From a virus, in the IMG/VR virus record IMGVR_UViG_3300050821_001351, positions 1 to 42,872 of that record: a stretch of 42,872 nucleotides of DNA. One strand, given 5' to 3'. Every line of letters starts with the position of its first letter. Within the stretch, counting starts at the first letter, position 1. Shown here piece after piece: positions 21,479 to 31,249 of this stretch. Both the position numbers and the translations under genes were made by a program. A model generated the notes under the pieces. It was not told the DNA's origin and did not search any database. It saw nothing but the letters and a program-made list of their open reading frames with translations.

Positions 21479-21663
21479 GTGACGAGGCTAAGGTTGAACC
21501 TACTGAAAATGATAAGCTGACTATCTTAAAATCTACGGCAGTACGCCAAGCTATGTGCGAAGTTATATCTGAGCAGCGTGATGAGATACTGACTAGGGCG
21601 CGGGCTAAGTTGACTGCCATGGGCGTGAGTATCCAGGACTCTGATATTGAGCCTACACTATGA
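21475..21663 (+). CDS. Hypothetical small protein
   Basis: 62 residues, ATGA overlaps at both ends. Helical and charged (EQRDEILTRARAKLTAMG). Possibly an accessory subunit of the ATPase that follows. Confidence 0.7.
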   Translation: MSDEAKVEPTENDKLTILKSTAVRQAMCEVISEQRDEILTRARAKLTAMGVSIQDSDIEPTL

Positions 21664-22928
21664 GTAGGAATTTTAAAGATTTTTTAACTGCGTATGAATC
21701 TTATGGTCAGGACGGATTTTGTCCTCCACAATTTTTGCGGTGGTCGGGCTTATCAATTCTAGCAGGCGCACTAGAGCGCAGGATATGGCTACCATGGGGT
21801 GAGACGTATGCCTTCTACCCAAACATATACGTACTACTAGTTAGTAATCCAGGAACCGGCAAGTCAGTGTCCCTAGACAAGGCCTTTGACCTATTGTCGG
21901 ATGCCAATGCTAAGACCAGCATGCTTAACATTATGCCTAACCAAGTTACTGAGTCTAAGTTCATAGAGCTGATGGGACAGGGTCGTAGCTTTGTGTACCA
22001 TACTAGGACTGAGGCTGGGGCTCTTAAAGAGAACATTGTGCTCCAGAACTCTGGCTACTTCTATGGCTCTGAGGGGAGTGCGACTCTCAAGAATGTGTAT
22101 GGCGAGTTTATAGACTGTCTAACTGCGTTCTACGACTGTCCACGTAAGTTTAGTAGGGCGACTAAGAAGGACGGCGTAATCACACTTAAGAACGTGTGCA
22201 TGAATATTATGGTGGCCTGTACCTTTGATTATCTGGGCAAGCTGGTTAATGATGCGAATATTCAGGGTGGTTTCGCGTCTCGTATTATCTATGTACAGAA
22301 CCGCGAAAAGATTATTAAGGAGCAGGAGTTCCAGAACGGTATTTCGCCTGATGAGCAGAAGTTGCGAGACAAGTACCGGCTCGCACTAATTGAGGACCTA
22401 GCTCAGATTACTAAGCTGGTGGGTAAGGTAACGGCTACTCCAGAGGTTGCAGCTGCCTGGAAGGCATGGTGGCCTAAGTTTGAGAAGTACAGACAGGACC
22501 TGCCATCGCTCAAGCTACAGAGCATCCTGGCGCGTACAAACACTAGTGTACTTAAGATCGCGATGCTACTTAGTGTGGCAGAGTCCAATGACCTGGTAAT
22601 TAAGATGCCTCACTTTGAAAAGGCGGTGGAACTTGTGGAAGGAATTAACGCTACGATACCTGGGATATTCGAGGAGGCTAAGGCTTCGCAGGCTCCGGGT
22701 ACAGCGGGCTCTAGTCTTACCTCTGCTATCATTAGTACCGTAAGAGGTAGACCAAACATTAGTCAGACCATGCTAGAGTCTAAGCTAGTTGCCTTAGGAC
22801 ACAGCAAGACTAAGGTCACAGAGACTATCAAGGCACTAATTGATGGACACACACTAGGCTCAAACGGGGCTAAGGCTGGTATCGGGGTTGGCCTTGTAGT
22901 GGTAGGTGACACGAATCAACACCTCTGA
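21660..22928 (+). CDS. DUF3987-type ATPase (primase/helicase-like)
   Basis: 422 residues. FLRWSGLSILAGALERRIWL (25-44), then Walker A NPGTGKS (63-69) and later strand-loop segments typical of DUF3987/helicase-related phage ATPases. The C-terminal ~80 residues look like a winged helix (ISQTMLESKLVALGHSKTKV). It is the likeliest replication ATPase, as no polymerase or classic helicase is visible. Its last 69 bases overlap the convergent gene at 22860-23072. Confidence 0.75.
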   Translation: MSRNFKDFLTAYESYGQDGFCPPQFLRWSGLSILAGALERRIWLPWGETYAFYPNIYVLLVSNPGTGKSVSLDKAFDLLSDANAKTSMLNIMPNQVTESKFIELMGQGRSFVYHTRTEAGALKENIVLQNSGYFYGSEGSATLKNVYGEFIDCLTAFYDCPRKFSRATKKDGVITLKNVCMNIMVACTFDYLGKLVNDANIQGGFASRIIYVQNREKIIKEQEFQNGISPDEQKLRDKYRLALIEDLAQITKLVGKVTATPEVAAAWKAWWPKFEKYRQDLPSLKLQSILARTNTSVLKIAMLLSVAESNDLVIKMPHFEKAVELVEGINATIPGIFEEAKASQAPGTAGSSLTSAIISTVRGRPNISQTMLESKLVALGHSKTKVTETIKALIDGHTLGSNGAKAGIGVGLVVVGDTNQHL

Positions 22929-23072
22929 GACTCCTCCATAAGTCATGACGCCATCAATGTGCAACAGTTGGGACCAGCCTGCTAGTCTATGTTCCATGTC
23001 TGAGTATTGGACTTGTAGCTCCGTTGGGAGCTGGTGGAATAGGAAACGTACTGTGTCACTAGCGAACGTCAT
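22860..23072 (-). CDS. Hypothetical protein, last gene of the late operon
   Basis: 70 residues, ATGA overlap with the upstream ejection-protein gene. Compact sequence (FLFHQLPTELQVQYSDMEHR, LLHIDGVMTYGGVSEVLIRV) that looks truly coding despite overlapping the early ATPase gene by 69 bases. No family is recognised. Confidence 0.7.
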   Translation of the reverse strand: MTFASDTVRFLFHQLPTELQVQYSDMEHRLAGWSQLLHIDGVMTYGGVSEVLIRVTYHYKANPDTSLSPV

Positions 23073-24844
23073 GGCTGCTTCTGTACTGGCATTGTAGCAC
23101 CTACAGCAGCGCCAACAGTTGGCAAGACCTTGGGAGCAATACCACTTTCGATACCAGACCTAGTAATCTCACCAATACGAGCCATGCCAAGTGCAATCTT
23201 ATTTGCAACGCTCTGATGCTCACTTCTAATTAGGTCAAGGCGCGGATTATTGGCTACTTCTAACATGGTCTTGCGCTCTGGTGCCGTAAGCAATAATGAG
23301 CTAGTGCTGCCAGGCAGTGCTTCTACTTCCTTAGCTATACCACCGTAGTTTATATCGCCACCAATATTAGTATGCTTAGCTACAATATTGCTCATCTTGT
23401 TCTGCATTACAGATTGGAATACTTCTGGATGCTCATCCTTAAGTAGGCGCAAAGTTGCTGCATTCTTAGGTTGGAACATCCTGTCAGCTAATTGCTCAGA
23501 CGGTACTTCCTGAATGTCTTGCAAGAATTGCATTGGGCCACGTCCCATAGGACTAACCTTAGTCTGCTCACCCACCTCATCAAGTAGGCCACGAAACTTA
23601 GCGTAATTAGCCTTTACAGTATCTTTGTTTTTAAGATAGTCGGATGCTACCTGCCTCATATCTTGACCAGAGTCTACCGCTTGTCTAGTGCGAGCAAATT
23701 GGCCAGTACTTTCTGTAAGAGATAGTCCTAGATTACCTTCTTGCCCAGCCTGACTTACTAGATCGTTAAAGGCGCTAAGTTCGCCTGGCTTTGCCGTACC
23801 CTTAATAACTCGTGTTGCTAGATTGTGAACACGGTCCTCAAAAAAACCATCAGTGCGGCTCATCAGGTCTTTAAGAAAGTTACCCCTATCATAACCGTCT
23901 ACACGATAAGCTTCGTTGGCTTCGCTACGCAATTGCTTAGTAATACTATCAATGCCGGAGTTAACACTTACACCGTCAAGATCATCAGCTAACTTCATTA
24001 CGTAGCGCTTCTGATCACCACCAAGTGTCTCTGCATATGATTTTAAACCTGTTGTAAACTTAGTTAGTGCCTCATTGTCGACTGGAGTTTGGTTGGCAAC
24101 CTGCTTAATCTGTCCATACGATTTGGCGAATTCACCATACTTTTCCGTAAGACTGTTTACAAAGTTCTGCTTAACGGAATCTCCGATTTCCTCAGACGTC
24201 ATAGGAGTAACCTTGCTGGCCAGTATCTTTTCAAATGGCTCAGCTAACTTACTGATTGCAGCACTTGCGTTAGCCTTAATAGCATTGAGTGGGCCAGCAG
24301 TAATTGAGGTTAAGCCATCTAAAGCAGCAGTACCCATGCGCGTAGCAGCTAACTTTGCGGCACCAGCACTTACCCCAAGACCAGCCAGCTCGCCTACTCC
24401 AGCATTACCAGCCTCTTGTTTCATTTCATCTACGTCTTGAGATAGACTTTGAACTGGCTGTCTCTTTAATACGGCTTGGTTAATAAATTGTTTATAGGCG
24501 CTTCCAACGGCTGCGCCAGCCATACCCATAGCAATAGCTCCTGGTGGAGATGCAGTTCCTACAGCGCCTGCTATGCCGCCACCGATGGCTCCAATAGTTG
24601 GTGCAGCATCTGCACTCATGCCTAATAAACTAGCGCCAGGACCTGAGTAGCCTTGTGCTACCGGCGCAGGCGCTGCTTGCCCAGTTGGACCCGCTGCGAA
24701 TGCGTCCGCTGAGCCTTGGTCCGCTGCTGGAGTTGAGACTGTTGGTTGTGGCCCCGCTTCAAATGCGTCTTGCTGGGCGGCTCCAGGGACTGGCGAGACA
24801 ATGTCTTTAGGAGACGCAGTAGGCTGTCCTTGAATTCCGGCCAC
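23069..24844 (-). CDS. Probable ejection (internal virion) protein
   Basis: 591 residues from GTG 24844, GGGAG 6 bases upstream. The N-terminal ~80 residues are disordered Pro/Ala/Gln/Gly. Two Gly/Ala-rich hydrophobic stretches (about 78-112 and 150-185) follow, then long helices and coiled coil. This composition is typical of podovirus internal proteins that enter the cell with the DNA. No lytic transglycosylase motif is seen. Position at the end of the late operon agrees. Confidence 0.7.
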   Translation of the reverse strand: MAGIQGQPTASPKDIVSPVPGAAQQDAFEAGPQPTVSTPAADQGSADAFAAGPTGQAAPAPVAQGYSGPGASLLGMSADAAPTIGAIGGGIAGAVGTASPPGAIAMGMAGAAVGSAYKQFINQAVLKRQPVQSLSQDVDEMKQEAGNAGVGELAGLGVSAGAAKLAATRMGTAALDGLTSITAGPLNAIKANASAAISKLAEPFEKILASKVTPMTSEEIGDSVKQNFVNSLTEKYGEFAKSYGQIKQVANQTPVDNEALTKFTTGLKSYAETLGGDQKRYVMKLADDLDGVSVNSGIDSITKQLRSEANEAYRVDGYDRGNFLKDLMSRTDGFFEDRVHNLATRVIKGTAKPGELSAFNDLVSQAGQEGNLGLSLTESTGQFARTRQAVDSGQDMRQVASDYLKNKDTVKANYAKFRGLLDEVGEQTKVSPMGRGPMQFLQDIQEVPSEQLADRMFQPKNAATLRLLKDEHPEVFQSVMQNKMSNIVAKHTNIGGDINYGGIAKEVEALPGSTSSLLLTAPERKTMLEVANNPRLDLIRSEHQSVANKIALGMARIGEITRSGIESGIAPKVLPTVGAAVGATMPVQKQP

Positions 24845-24845
24845 A

Positions 24846-26069
24846 TTATACTCCCGCAGCAGTTAGAGCTGCCTTAGCTTTTATTGCATTAGGACTATTC
24901 GGGTTCTTAGTAATTGTGTCCCGCAATTGTTGCGGCGTCCAATCATGCCCCATAAAGTTAACTGTAGGTGCAGCTCCGGGACGTTCCCGGTACACAGGCT
25001 TAGCTAAATCAGGAAGCCCGCTTAACAGTGCATCCTTCTGCTCCTGAGTACGACCAGGTAAAGCATTAATAGACTTCTTGATACTATCGGCATGAGTCAT
25101 TACCTGCTGGTCGATGTTCTTAGCAGAGTCCTCTGCCCATTGCATAATGGCAGATGCAGCTTTAGGATTAACACCGCCGACCATCTTATCAGTAATTTGC
25201 TGCTGGGTCATTCCGGCGAGACCAGGCATGTTTAATACCTTATTAATCTCTACTTCATTAACGCGGCCTAAGGCTCCATGGAGTAAGGGAAATACCACTG
25301 CAGATAGGTCCTGTGGAGTTACGCTAGCCCCAGTAGGGTCCTTCTGTAGAGCTGTAGCAATACGGTCTCTAGCATCAAGCATAGGCGCAACCTCAGCCTG
25401 CTTCTTAGTCAATGGAGCTAATTGAGCAGCTTGATTCTTCTGCTCATCAATTACATCTTTAGGTTTAAAATTCTGACCAGCTCCAGCCTTAGTGGCTGCA
25501 ACCTTAAGTGCATTCTGCCTATTTAGCTCTGCCTCATTAGCTGCCTGCGACTGTTTAAGTGCGAACTCCTGTGACGCAGTTAAATCAGGTCTCTTGTTAA
25601 TCATCTCCAACGGAGTCTTAGCTACTTGCATAAACTTATCTTGTTTAAGTGGATTAGTAGATAAATCGATGGCATCAGCAGCCGACATCTGTCCATTGGT
25701 AACTAATGTATCAAGAGTTGCTACTCGCTGCATATTCTCATCAGTTCCTAAGCGTTTAACGCCGTCTGGATTTAACACTTCTGCGGGAAGTCCCATTGCC
25801 TGTCCAAAGCCCACGCCGCTATTCAAATAGTTTTGTCTATCAGAGGCGTTGGTAATTTTGGTAGCACCCATCTGCCAATCGTAGTACTTTTGAATCTTAG
25901 CTTGCTGTAGGCTCTGCATCTTCATTTGCATTTGTTGTGTCTGCATATCCAGCTCTTGCTGTTTCATAGCAAGTCCAGCGCCTGCTTGAGCGGATTGCGC
26001 TAAGCCAGCACCTTGTTCTTGTGCAGCATTCTGAGCAGTCCCATACATCATGTCCGCAAGCGATGCCAT
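24846..26069 (-). CDS. Probable ejection (internal virion) protein
   Basis: 407 residues, almost wholly helical. The N-terminus is Gln/Met/Ala-rich (DMQTQQMQMKMQSLQQAKIQ near 39-58), with a Lys/Gln/Asp-rich middle. It resembles podovirus DNA-transfer proteins in composition and position. It overlaps the upstream gene as TAATG. Confidence 0.7.
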   Translation of the reverse strand: MASLADMMYGTAQNAAQEQGAGLAQSAQAGAGLAMKQQELDMQTQQMQMKMQSLQQAKIQKYYDWQMGATKITNASDRQNYLNSGVGFGQAMGLPAEVLNPDGVKRLGTDENMQRVATLDTLVTNGQMSAADAIDLSTNPLKQDKFMQVAKTPLEMINKRPDLTASQEFALKQSQAANEAELNRQNALKVAATKAGAGQNFKPKDVIDEQKNQAAQLAPLTKKQAEVAPMLDARDRIATALQKDPTGASVTPQDLSAVVFPLLHGALGRVNEVEINKVLNMPGLAGMTQQQITDKMVGGVNPKAASAIMQWAEDSAKNIDQQVMTHADSIKKSINALPGRTQEQKDALLSGLPDLAKPVYRERPGAAPTVNFMGHDWTPQQLRDTITKNPNSPNAIKAKAALTAAGV

Positions 26070-26353
26070 TATTTACTCCTCTTAGGCTCGTATTTAATAG
26101 CCTTAATACGTGCTAACTTACGCTCAAACTCAATCTCACCATCAAACTGCTTCATAAGATCAGTAACGCCTGGTAGCGATCTAAAGTTAGGACCAAAGCG
26201 CTGTGCAAGTGCAGTTACTAGTCTATGCCTACCAACAGGATTACGAGGTAGCTCTGGGGTCTTCTCACCAAGTACCTCATGGAGCTTTGATAGCTGCATG
26301 CCTTGTGCTCCAGACGAGCCCATTAGTTCTGCTAGCGATAGCTTCTTACTCAC
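26069..26353 (-). CDS. Hypothetical small late protein
   Basis: 94 residues between two ejection-protein genes, stop-start overlaps on both sides. Basic C-terminus (FERKLARIKAIKYEPKRSK). Possibly a small virion component or a chaperone for the ejection proteins. Confidence 0.7.
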   Translation of the reverse strand: MSKKLSLAELMGSSGAQGMQLSKLHEVLGEKTPELPRNPVGRHRLVTALAQRFGPNFRSLPGVTDLMKQFDGEIEFERKLARIKAIKYEPKRSK

Positions 26354-27210
26354 ATTCCATACCCAGTCTGGCCAGCACCCTGCATTGGACTATATGACTG
26401 TCCAAGTTGTGGCTGGTTTAATTGTTGACCTTGAAATCCTGCTGCTGGGTTAGCGTAGCTTCCACCAGTAGGTGCAGCAGGCTTCATCCCATACATCATA
26501 CCTAAAGAGGTTCCAGTATTCATAACATTGTTTCCAAGAGAGGCCATACCCTGCCCACCCAGTGTTTGACCAACATACGGAGCGCCAGCCGTATTAACCA
26601 TGTTCTGTTGCGTACCAAGTGCTGCATTAACTTGTCTAGACTGAATGGCATTGTAACCACTACTAACTTGCGATAAGCTATTGATCGCATTATTAAGACC
26701 AGGTCCACCACCACTCTCTGCCATACCCATCATATTTCCAAGCTGACCCGTCTGCATGTTCTGAGTCTGCATATCAAACTGTTGAAGTGCCTGCTGCCCA
26801 ATAGCAGTTGACTCAGCACCAGGTCCATACTGGTTTTGTAGCGAGGTTACTAACTGTGCTCGCTGTTGATTGCGTAATGCAAACATAGGCTGTGTAGCAG
26901 CTCCAGACCCACCTTGCATTATGGCAAGTGCCTGCTTACTTGCTTCCATCAATGCCGGGTCAATGCTACTCATAAGCTGCTGCTGCTGGCTTAAGTTAGT
27001 ACTAGCTGCCTGGTACTGCTGGCCTAAGATATTTAATTCCTGTGGCGTAGCATTCGCATATCCCATTGCTTGGTTACGTGCTAACGAAGCCGCATTAGCC
27101 TGCATGTTTGCAGCTCCCATTGCTCCAGAGGCAGCTTGTTGGCTACCCATGTAGCTTACTGCACCGCCCACTACTGCTGCCCCACCAATACCGACAGCTA
27201 CCCAACTCAT
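26350..27210 (-). CDS. Probable ejection protein, Gln/Gly/Met-rich
   Basis: 286 residues. It starts with a hydrophobic Gly-rich segment (WVAVGIGGAAVVGGAVSYMG), then Ala/Gln/Met helices (LSQQQQLMSSIDPALMEASK), and ends in a Gly/Gln/Pro/Tyr-rich tail. This is the usual look of the smallest podovirus DNA-transfer protein, whose N-terminal helix can insert in membranes. Confidence 0.7.
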   Translation of the reverse strand: MSWVAVGIGGAAVVGGAVSYMGSQQAASGAMGAANMQANAASLARNQAMGYANATPQELNILGQQYQAASTNLSQQQQLMSSIDPALMEASKQALAIMQGGSGAATQPMFALRNQQRAQLVTSLQNQYGPGAESTAIGQQALQQFDMQTQNMQTGQLGNMMGMAESGGGPGLNNAINSLSQVSSGYNAIQSRQVNAALGTQQNMVNTAGAPYVGQTLGGQGMASLGNNVMNTGTSLGMMYGMKPAAPTGGSYANPAAGFQGQQLNQPQLGQSYSPMQGAGQTGYGM

Positions 27211-27644
27211 ACTGTTACCTCACTATAATCCTTGGCAATTAACTCATCCTCAAGCACAGCCATGTCTTGAATGTTAAACTCATTCTTGTGAATCGTAGTC
27301 CAAATCATATCCTCTAGTATAAGTAGAGCCCGCTTAACGCCAGGTGGTGACTTAAATACCGACGGCGCTACAATCTCCTTAGCGCCAAACTCCTCAGATA
27401 CGACACGCGCACGTCCTGCACTAACAATTACCAAATGCTCGTGCTTATGAATTTTACCTACAATTAAGTCACCAGCCTTCATGAGAACAGTTCTAGCATA
27501 AACACCATTAGTATAGTGGTGCATCACATCTATAGTGCTAATGGCACTAGGATTAGCTTTCATCTCAGTCTCAAGATTACTAATCTCAGCACGTATCTGA
27601 GCAGAGCTAATCTGGTTAGTTTCTTTAACTTCTAACTGTTCCAT
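27207..27644 (-). CDS. Cupin-fold protein
   Basis: 145 residues. A helical start is followed by a beta-barrel region with KIHKHEHLVIVSAGRARV (65-82; His66/68/70), which matches cupin motif 1, and a second conserved turn at SPPGVKRALLILED. Single-domain cupins of this kind recur beside tail genes in phages; the role is unknown and could be structural. It is coupled to both neighbours. Confidence 0.75.
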   Translation of the reverse strand: MEQLEVKETNQISSAQIRAEISNLETEMKANPSAISTIDVMHHYTNGVYARTVLMKAGDLIVGKIHKHEHLVIVSAGRARVVSEEFGAKEIVAPSVFKSPPGVKRALLILEDMIWTTIHKNEFNIQDMAVLEDELIAKDYSEVTV

Positions 27645-29653
27645 TATCTGGGAGTCCCATCTGCTACATCAATGCGCTCTGCCTTAATATGGTAACCTCT
27701 CGTAGCAATCTGCCCAGTAGCAACTGGAGCTAGTGCGCCCCACCATCCTTTTAAATAAACATTAGTAGGAGTATTATTTATGCGCATTAAATACCTGTTA
27801 ATGTATAGCGATTGCTCATAGGATGCCGCAAATACTACGTTCATAAAATTAGAGACGGCGTTCAATGAGGCTACCGAATCATTGAATGATGTTCCTTGGG
27901 CAGTAGATACGCCAAGTGTCCATTGTGAGCTAGATGCGGTTCCACTGACTACGTATACATCTGCACATGCAGATACTGCCCATAGGCCTGGCGTTAAAGA
28001 CATAGTAGCAAAGTCGAATAGAGTGTTAGACGCTGTACTTGGTAAGTTGGTATTACCAGCAACGATTACTGAGGCATAGTTAGTTGGATAAATATCATTA
28101 AACTGTGCCTCTACTTGGTTTAATCCTAAAGGAGCATACCCGGCATATAAGTTCTGTCCATAAAGATTGGAATTAACCATTAGCATATTGCTAACTGGGA
28201 CTCCTGTAAAGGACTTCACATAGGTTGTAAAGTTGGTATTGGAGTCAGTATCAGCAGAGCCGAGACAGCGCCACGTTTCGCGGGGATGGTACAAGCCCTT
28301 AAGATCTCCGCGCTTCAATGGATACTGATCAGAGATAACGGGTTGCCCAGTCTGTTCCATATACATGAAGTAAGTAGTGCTTGGAGACAGCGTAACGCCA
28401 GCGTCTAAGTTCGTAGAACTATTCCATGATGGACGCGTGGTCTGGAACTTATTGGTATTACCAAAGATAGCTACCTGGCTAAACACATCGTTAGCTTGTA
28501 TTACGGTGTTGGTAGCTTTGTTTAAACTAATGTTATTTAGACTATCTGAGCTAATATATGAGTCAAAGGTGCGAGTGGCTACACAAGCATTGGTGCTCTG
28601 CATAGAGACACCAATTAAAGTTGCCGCCGCAGTAGTCCACGTTACTGAGTTAAACGTCATCCAAGCCGTGTTGCTTAGGTTAAACCAGTAATCACCACCA
28701 GAGGCTCCAGTAGGAGCAATTGCGGCCACCGTAGGATTGTTGTAAGTTACTAATAACTGGCCACTGGTATTTATGAAAATCCATGCAGTATTTAGAAGCG
28801 TTATGGTGGACGTACCGGGGGTTGCTCCGCATACTAATCCAGTTGCTGGAGCCCACGCTGCGGCGTTGTTCCACATACAACCGCGCCATGCATCTCCTAA
28901 GGTATAAATACCACCTGAGCTAGTGGAATTCACTGAGGCTAAGAAATACTCAGTGCTTGCGCCAGTGGTAGAGAAGCCAGCTATCTTACCATTACCGGCT
29001 AGAGCTAGAATGTTAGAGCCTACGTTTCCTATTGGAATCTGAGTGCCATACATACCCCAGCCACGAGTAAACTGTTGAGCAGATACTGTAGTTCCGGAGT
29101 CTGCAGCAAACAGGAAACATTGCGAGGTAGTGCCTGTGCCACTAGATAGTCCAAGTCCTGATATGGTTACGTTAGAACTTACTTGGTAGGACGTGCCATT
29201 AATGTAGTAAACAAATGGAATCGTAGCTGCACTTAGGACTACGCCTGCTGCTGTGCCCGTACCGCCCGTAGGAAACAAAGCTACAACTTGTGAGCTGGTT
29301 CCAGTAGTAGCGCCGGATACGATGCGGTACGTTGGGAGCCCGCCACCAGATACAGTTGCAAGTGCACTGAGTGTCGTAGGTGGTGCCTGGTACCAGTACT
29401 GTACGTTAGGTCCAATCAACTGAGCAATTACATATCGTAGGCGCTCTAGCTCGCCACCTAGCGACGTAGCTAGTGATTCTGTACCCAAGCCACCAGGACT
29501 AGTCTGTAGCTTCATTTGAGCAACTGTAGTGCTGTAAGAGCCCACCCCAGTCGGGTCCAAGTTATTCAGTATGTTATTAAACTCAGCATTGATAGCCGAG
29601 GAGGTAAGAATCTCTGTAATCCAATTGTGAACCCGACTAAAGACTGCTGGCAT
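27644..29653 (-). CDS. Tail fibre / receptor-binding protein
   Basis: 669 residues. The N-terminal ~90 residues (FSRVHNWITEILTSSAINAE, then FNNILNNLDPTGVGSYS and LGGELERLRYVIAQLIGPN) are the conserved virion-attachment region of many phage fibres. The rest is Ser/Thr/Gly/Ala-rich beta structure, ending in a compact tip-like domain. It probably binds the host surface; the receptor is unknown. AGGGG before ATG 29653. Confidence 0.8.
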   Translation of the reverse strand: MPAVFSRVHNWITEILTSSAINAEFNNILNNLDPTGVGSYSTTVAQMKLQTSPGGLGTESLATSLGGELERLRYVIAQLIGPNVQYWYQAPPTTLSALATVSGGGLPTYRIVSGATTGTSSQVVALFPTGGTGTAAGVVLSAATIPFVYYINGTSYQVSSNVTISGLGLSSGTGTTSQCFLFAADSGTTVSAQQFTRGWGMYGTQIPIGNVGSNILALAGNGKIAGFSTTGASTEYFLASVNSTSSGGIYTLGDAWRGCMWNNAAAWAPATGLVCGATPGTSTITLLNTAWIFINTSGQLLVTYNNPTVAAIAPTGASGGDYWFNLSNTAWMTFNSVTWTTAAATLIGVSMQSTNACVATRTFDSYISSDSLNNISLNKATNTVIQANDVFSQVAIFGNTNKFQTTRPSWNSSTNLDAGVTLSPSTTYFMYMEQTGQPVISDQYPLKRGDLKGLYHPRETWRCLGSADTDSNTNFTTYVKSFTGVPVSNMLMVNSNLYGQNLYAGYAPLGLNQVEAQFNDIYPTNYASVIVAGNTNLPSTASNTLFDFATMSLTPGLWAVSACADVYVVSGTASSSQWTLGVSTAQGTSFNDSVASLNAVSNFMNVVFAASYEQSLYINRYLMRINNTPTNVYLKGWWGALAPVATGQIATRGYHIKAERIDVADGTPR

Positions 29654-29662
29654 CTAATCCCC

Positions 29663-31249
29663 CTAGACCTGTGTGGCCTTATCTCCGCCACCCCTAAAGT
29701 ATACGGTGATGGATGGTATTTGAAAACTTTGATTAAGGCCTGAGTTGTAAAAGTACATACTAAGTGTGCGGCCCGTTCCGTAGATCGGCATAATGGCCGT
29801 CTCTGTGTTTCCAGAGCCTAGTCGGTTTACATCTAGCTCTAATGTACCTAACTCAGGACTCATGACCTGGACCATTGTAAACGTAATAGTGTCAATATAG
29901 CGCCCGTCAATGTAGTAGTCGCAACTCAAGTTACCACTGGACGCTGGTACGTAGTGCACTGCAATGAAGTCAAAGGCCTTCTCTAGTGACGATAAAGTAG
30001 GGTCTACGAAACTAAAGTCCAGATGTTGAGTTTGGAAACCACCTAAGTAGGAGTTTGTACCCTCGCTGCGGTCGTCATAGTCCATCAGGTATAGAAACCC
30101 ATCGCCGCCGCCGTACATAGGCCGCTCTACCTTATTAATATCCTTCCACTTGGCTAGGCACTGTGGGCTACCCTTAATCCACATTGCAGCACGTGGCCTA
30201 CCATCACGCCCAAAGTCCACCATTAACATAGAGTCGTTAGTAGTGGCATACCCAGTCCTAGCAGTCATAAACAGCAACTTCTTTTCTGCGTAGTACATTA
30301 AGTGCTCGTATTGTACCGCAGACTTAGAAGTAGACCCGCGCATGTATATTTCAAAGCCAGCATTCTGAATAATATCAGCGGCCTCTACATTTCCGAGTGA
30401 CTGTGTGGCAGCGTAAGAAGTAATAGTGCCATAGCTATTACCAGCAAGCATATCATCTAGTACCTCTGCTACGGCATTAGGGGCAGCTAGTCCAAAGTTA
30501 GAAGCCACCTTAGTCCAATACCAATTAGTACTGGACGGGTCGGTATCTATAAGACTGTAGACGTATCCGCCGTCTTTAAAAGCAAAGAGACGGCCCTTAA
30601 ATACATAGGCACCCAGCAACTCACCACCCTCACCAGGGTACACAGGATTAACTAGTGCCGTAGTCACATTGTTAAAACTCTCGTGGTTTAACGAGTCACT
30701 AGCGTAGCTAATCTGGCCAGCAAAGGCCCATAGCTTTGACCTATGTACTACTCCAAACTTAGGATAAGTACCAGTTGCAGTCCAATCAGAACTAGGTCCC
30801 GCAATAACAGTGCATGCTGTTGCATCTCCACTAAATACATATGGTAGAGTTGCTCCTCCGGTAAATATGAATACCTTCTTAGGATTGAGTGCTTGCTCTG
30901 CGCCGCCATCTGCAAACACACAGTTAGGTGTTAGTACTGATGCGATGGTGGTATTAATGGGAGACCCAAAGTTACGGTCTCTACCCTTATAGATATTGCC
31001 GTCTGCAGTTAGTGCCAGGAAGCGCGGCTCTACTAAGTTTGGTTGGCAGAAGTGTGTACCTACGATACCGGCACTAAGGGCTGTTGCGTTCCATTGCAGT
31101 GAGCCTGGCGCCTTCTGTACTGCACCATTAAAATAACATACGTTAGTAGCTCTGATTAATGAGGATGGCGGTACCTTGTCGGCAGCTATGTCTGTCATCA
31201 GACCGTATTCACCTAGTAATATCTTAGCTTTGTTACCCGTAAATGGCAT
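29663..31249 (-). CDS. Tail protein with beta-propeller look (nozzle candidate)
   Basis: 528 residues from ATG 31249 (TAATG overlap with the upstream stop). Repeated strand-turn segments (FLALTADGNIYKGRD, KVFIFTGGATLPYVFSGD, SYASDSLNHESF) suggest a beta-propeller, as in tail nozzles of short-tailed phages. The N-terminal GEYGLMTDIAADKVPPSSLI resembles the start of such proteins. The function is inferred from fold impression and position after the connector gene. Confidence 0.55.
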   Translation of the reverse strand: MPFTGNKAKILLGEYGLMTDIAADKVPPSSLIRATNVCYFNGAVQKAPGSLQWNATALSAGIVGTHFCQPNLVEPRFLALTADGNIYKGRDRNFGSPINTTIASVLTPNCVFADGGAEQALNPKKVFIFTGGATLPYVFSGDATACTVIAGPSSDWTATGTYPKFGVVHRSKLWAFAGQISYASDSLNHESFNNVTTALVNPVYPGEGGELLGAYVFKGRLFAFKDGGYVYSLIDTDPSSTNWYWTKVASNFGLAAPNAVAEVLDDMLAGNSYGTITSYAATQSLGNVEAADIIQNAGFEIYMRGSTSKSAVQYEHLMYYAEKKLLFMTARTGYATTNDSMLMVDFGRDGRPRAAMWIKGSPQCLAKWKDINKVERPMYGGGDGFLYLMDYDDRSEGTNSYLGGFQTQHLDFSFVDPTLSSLEKAFDFIAVHYVPASSGNLSCDYYIDGRYIDTITFTMVQVMSPELGTLELDVNRLGSGNTETAIMPIYGTGRTLSMYFYNSGLNQSFQIPSITVYFRGGGDKATQV

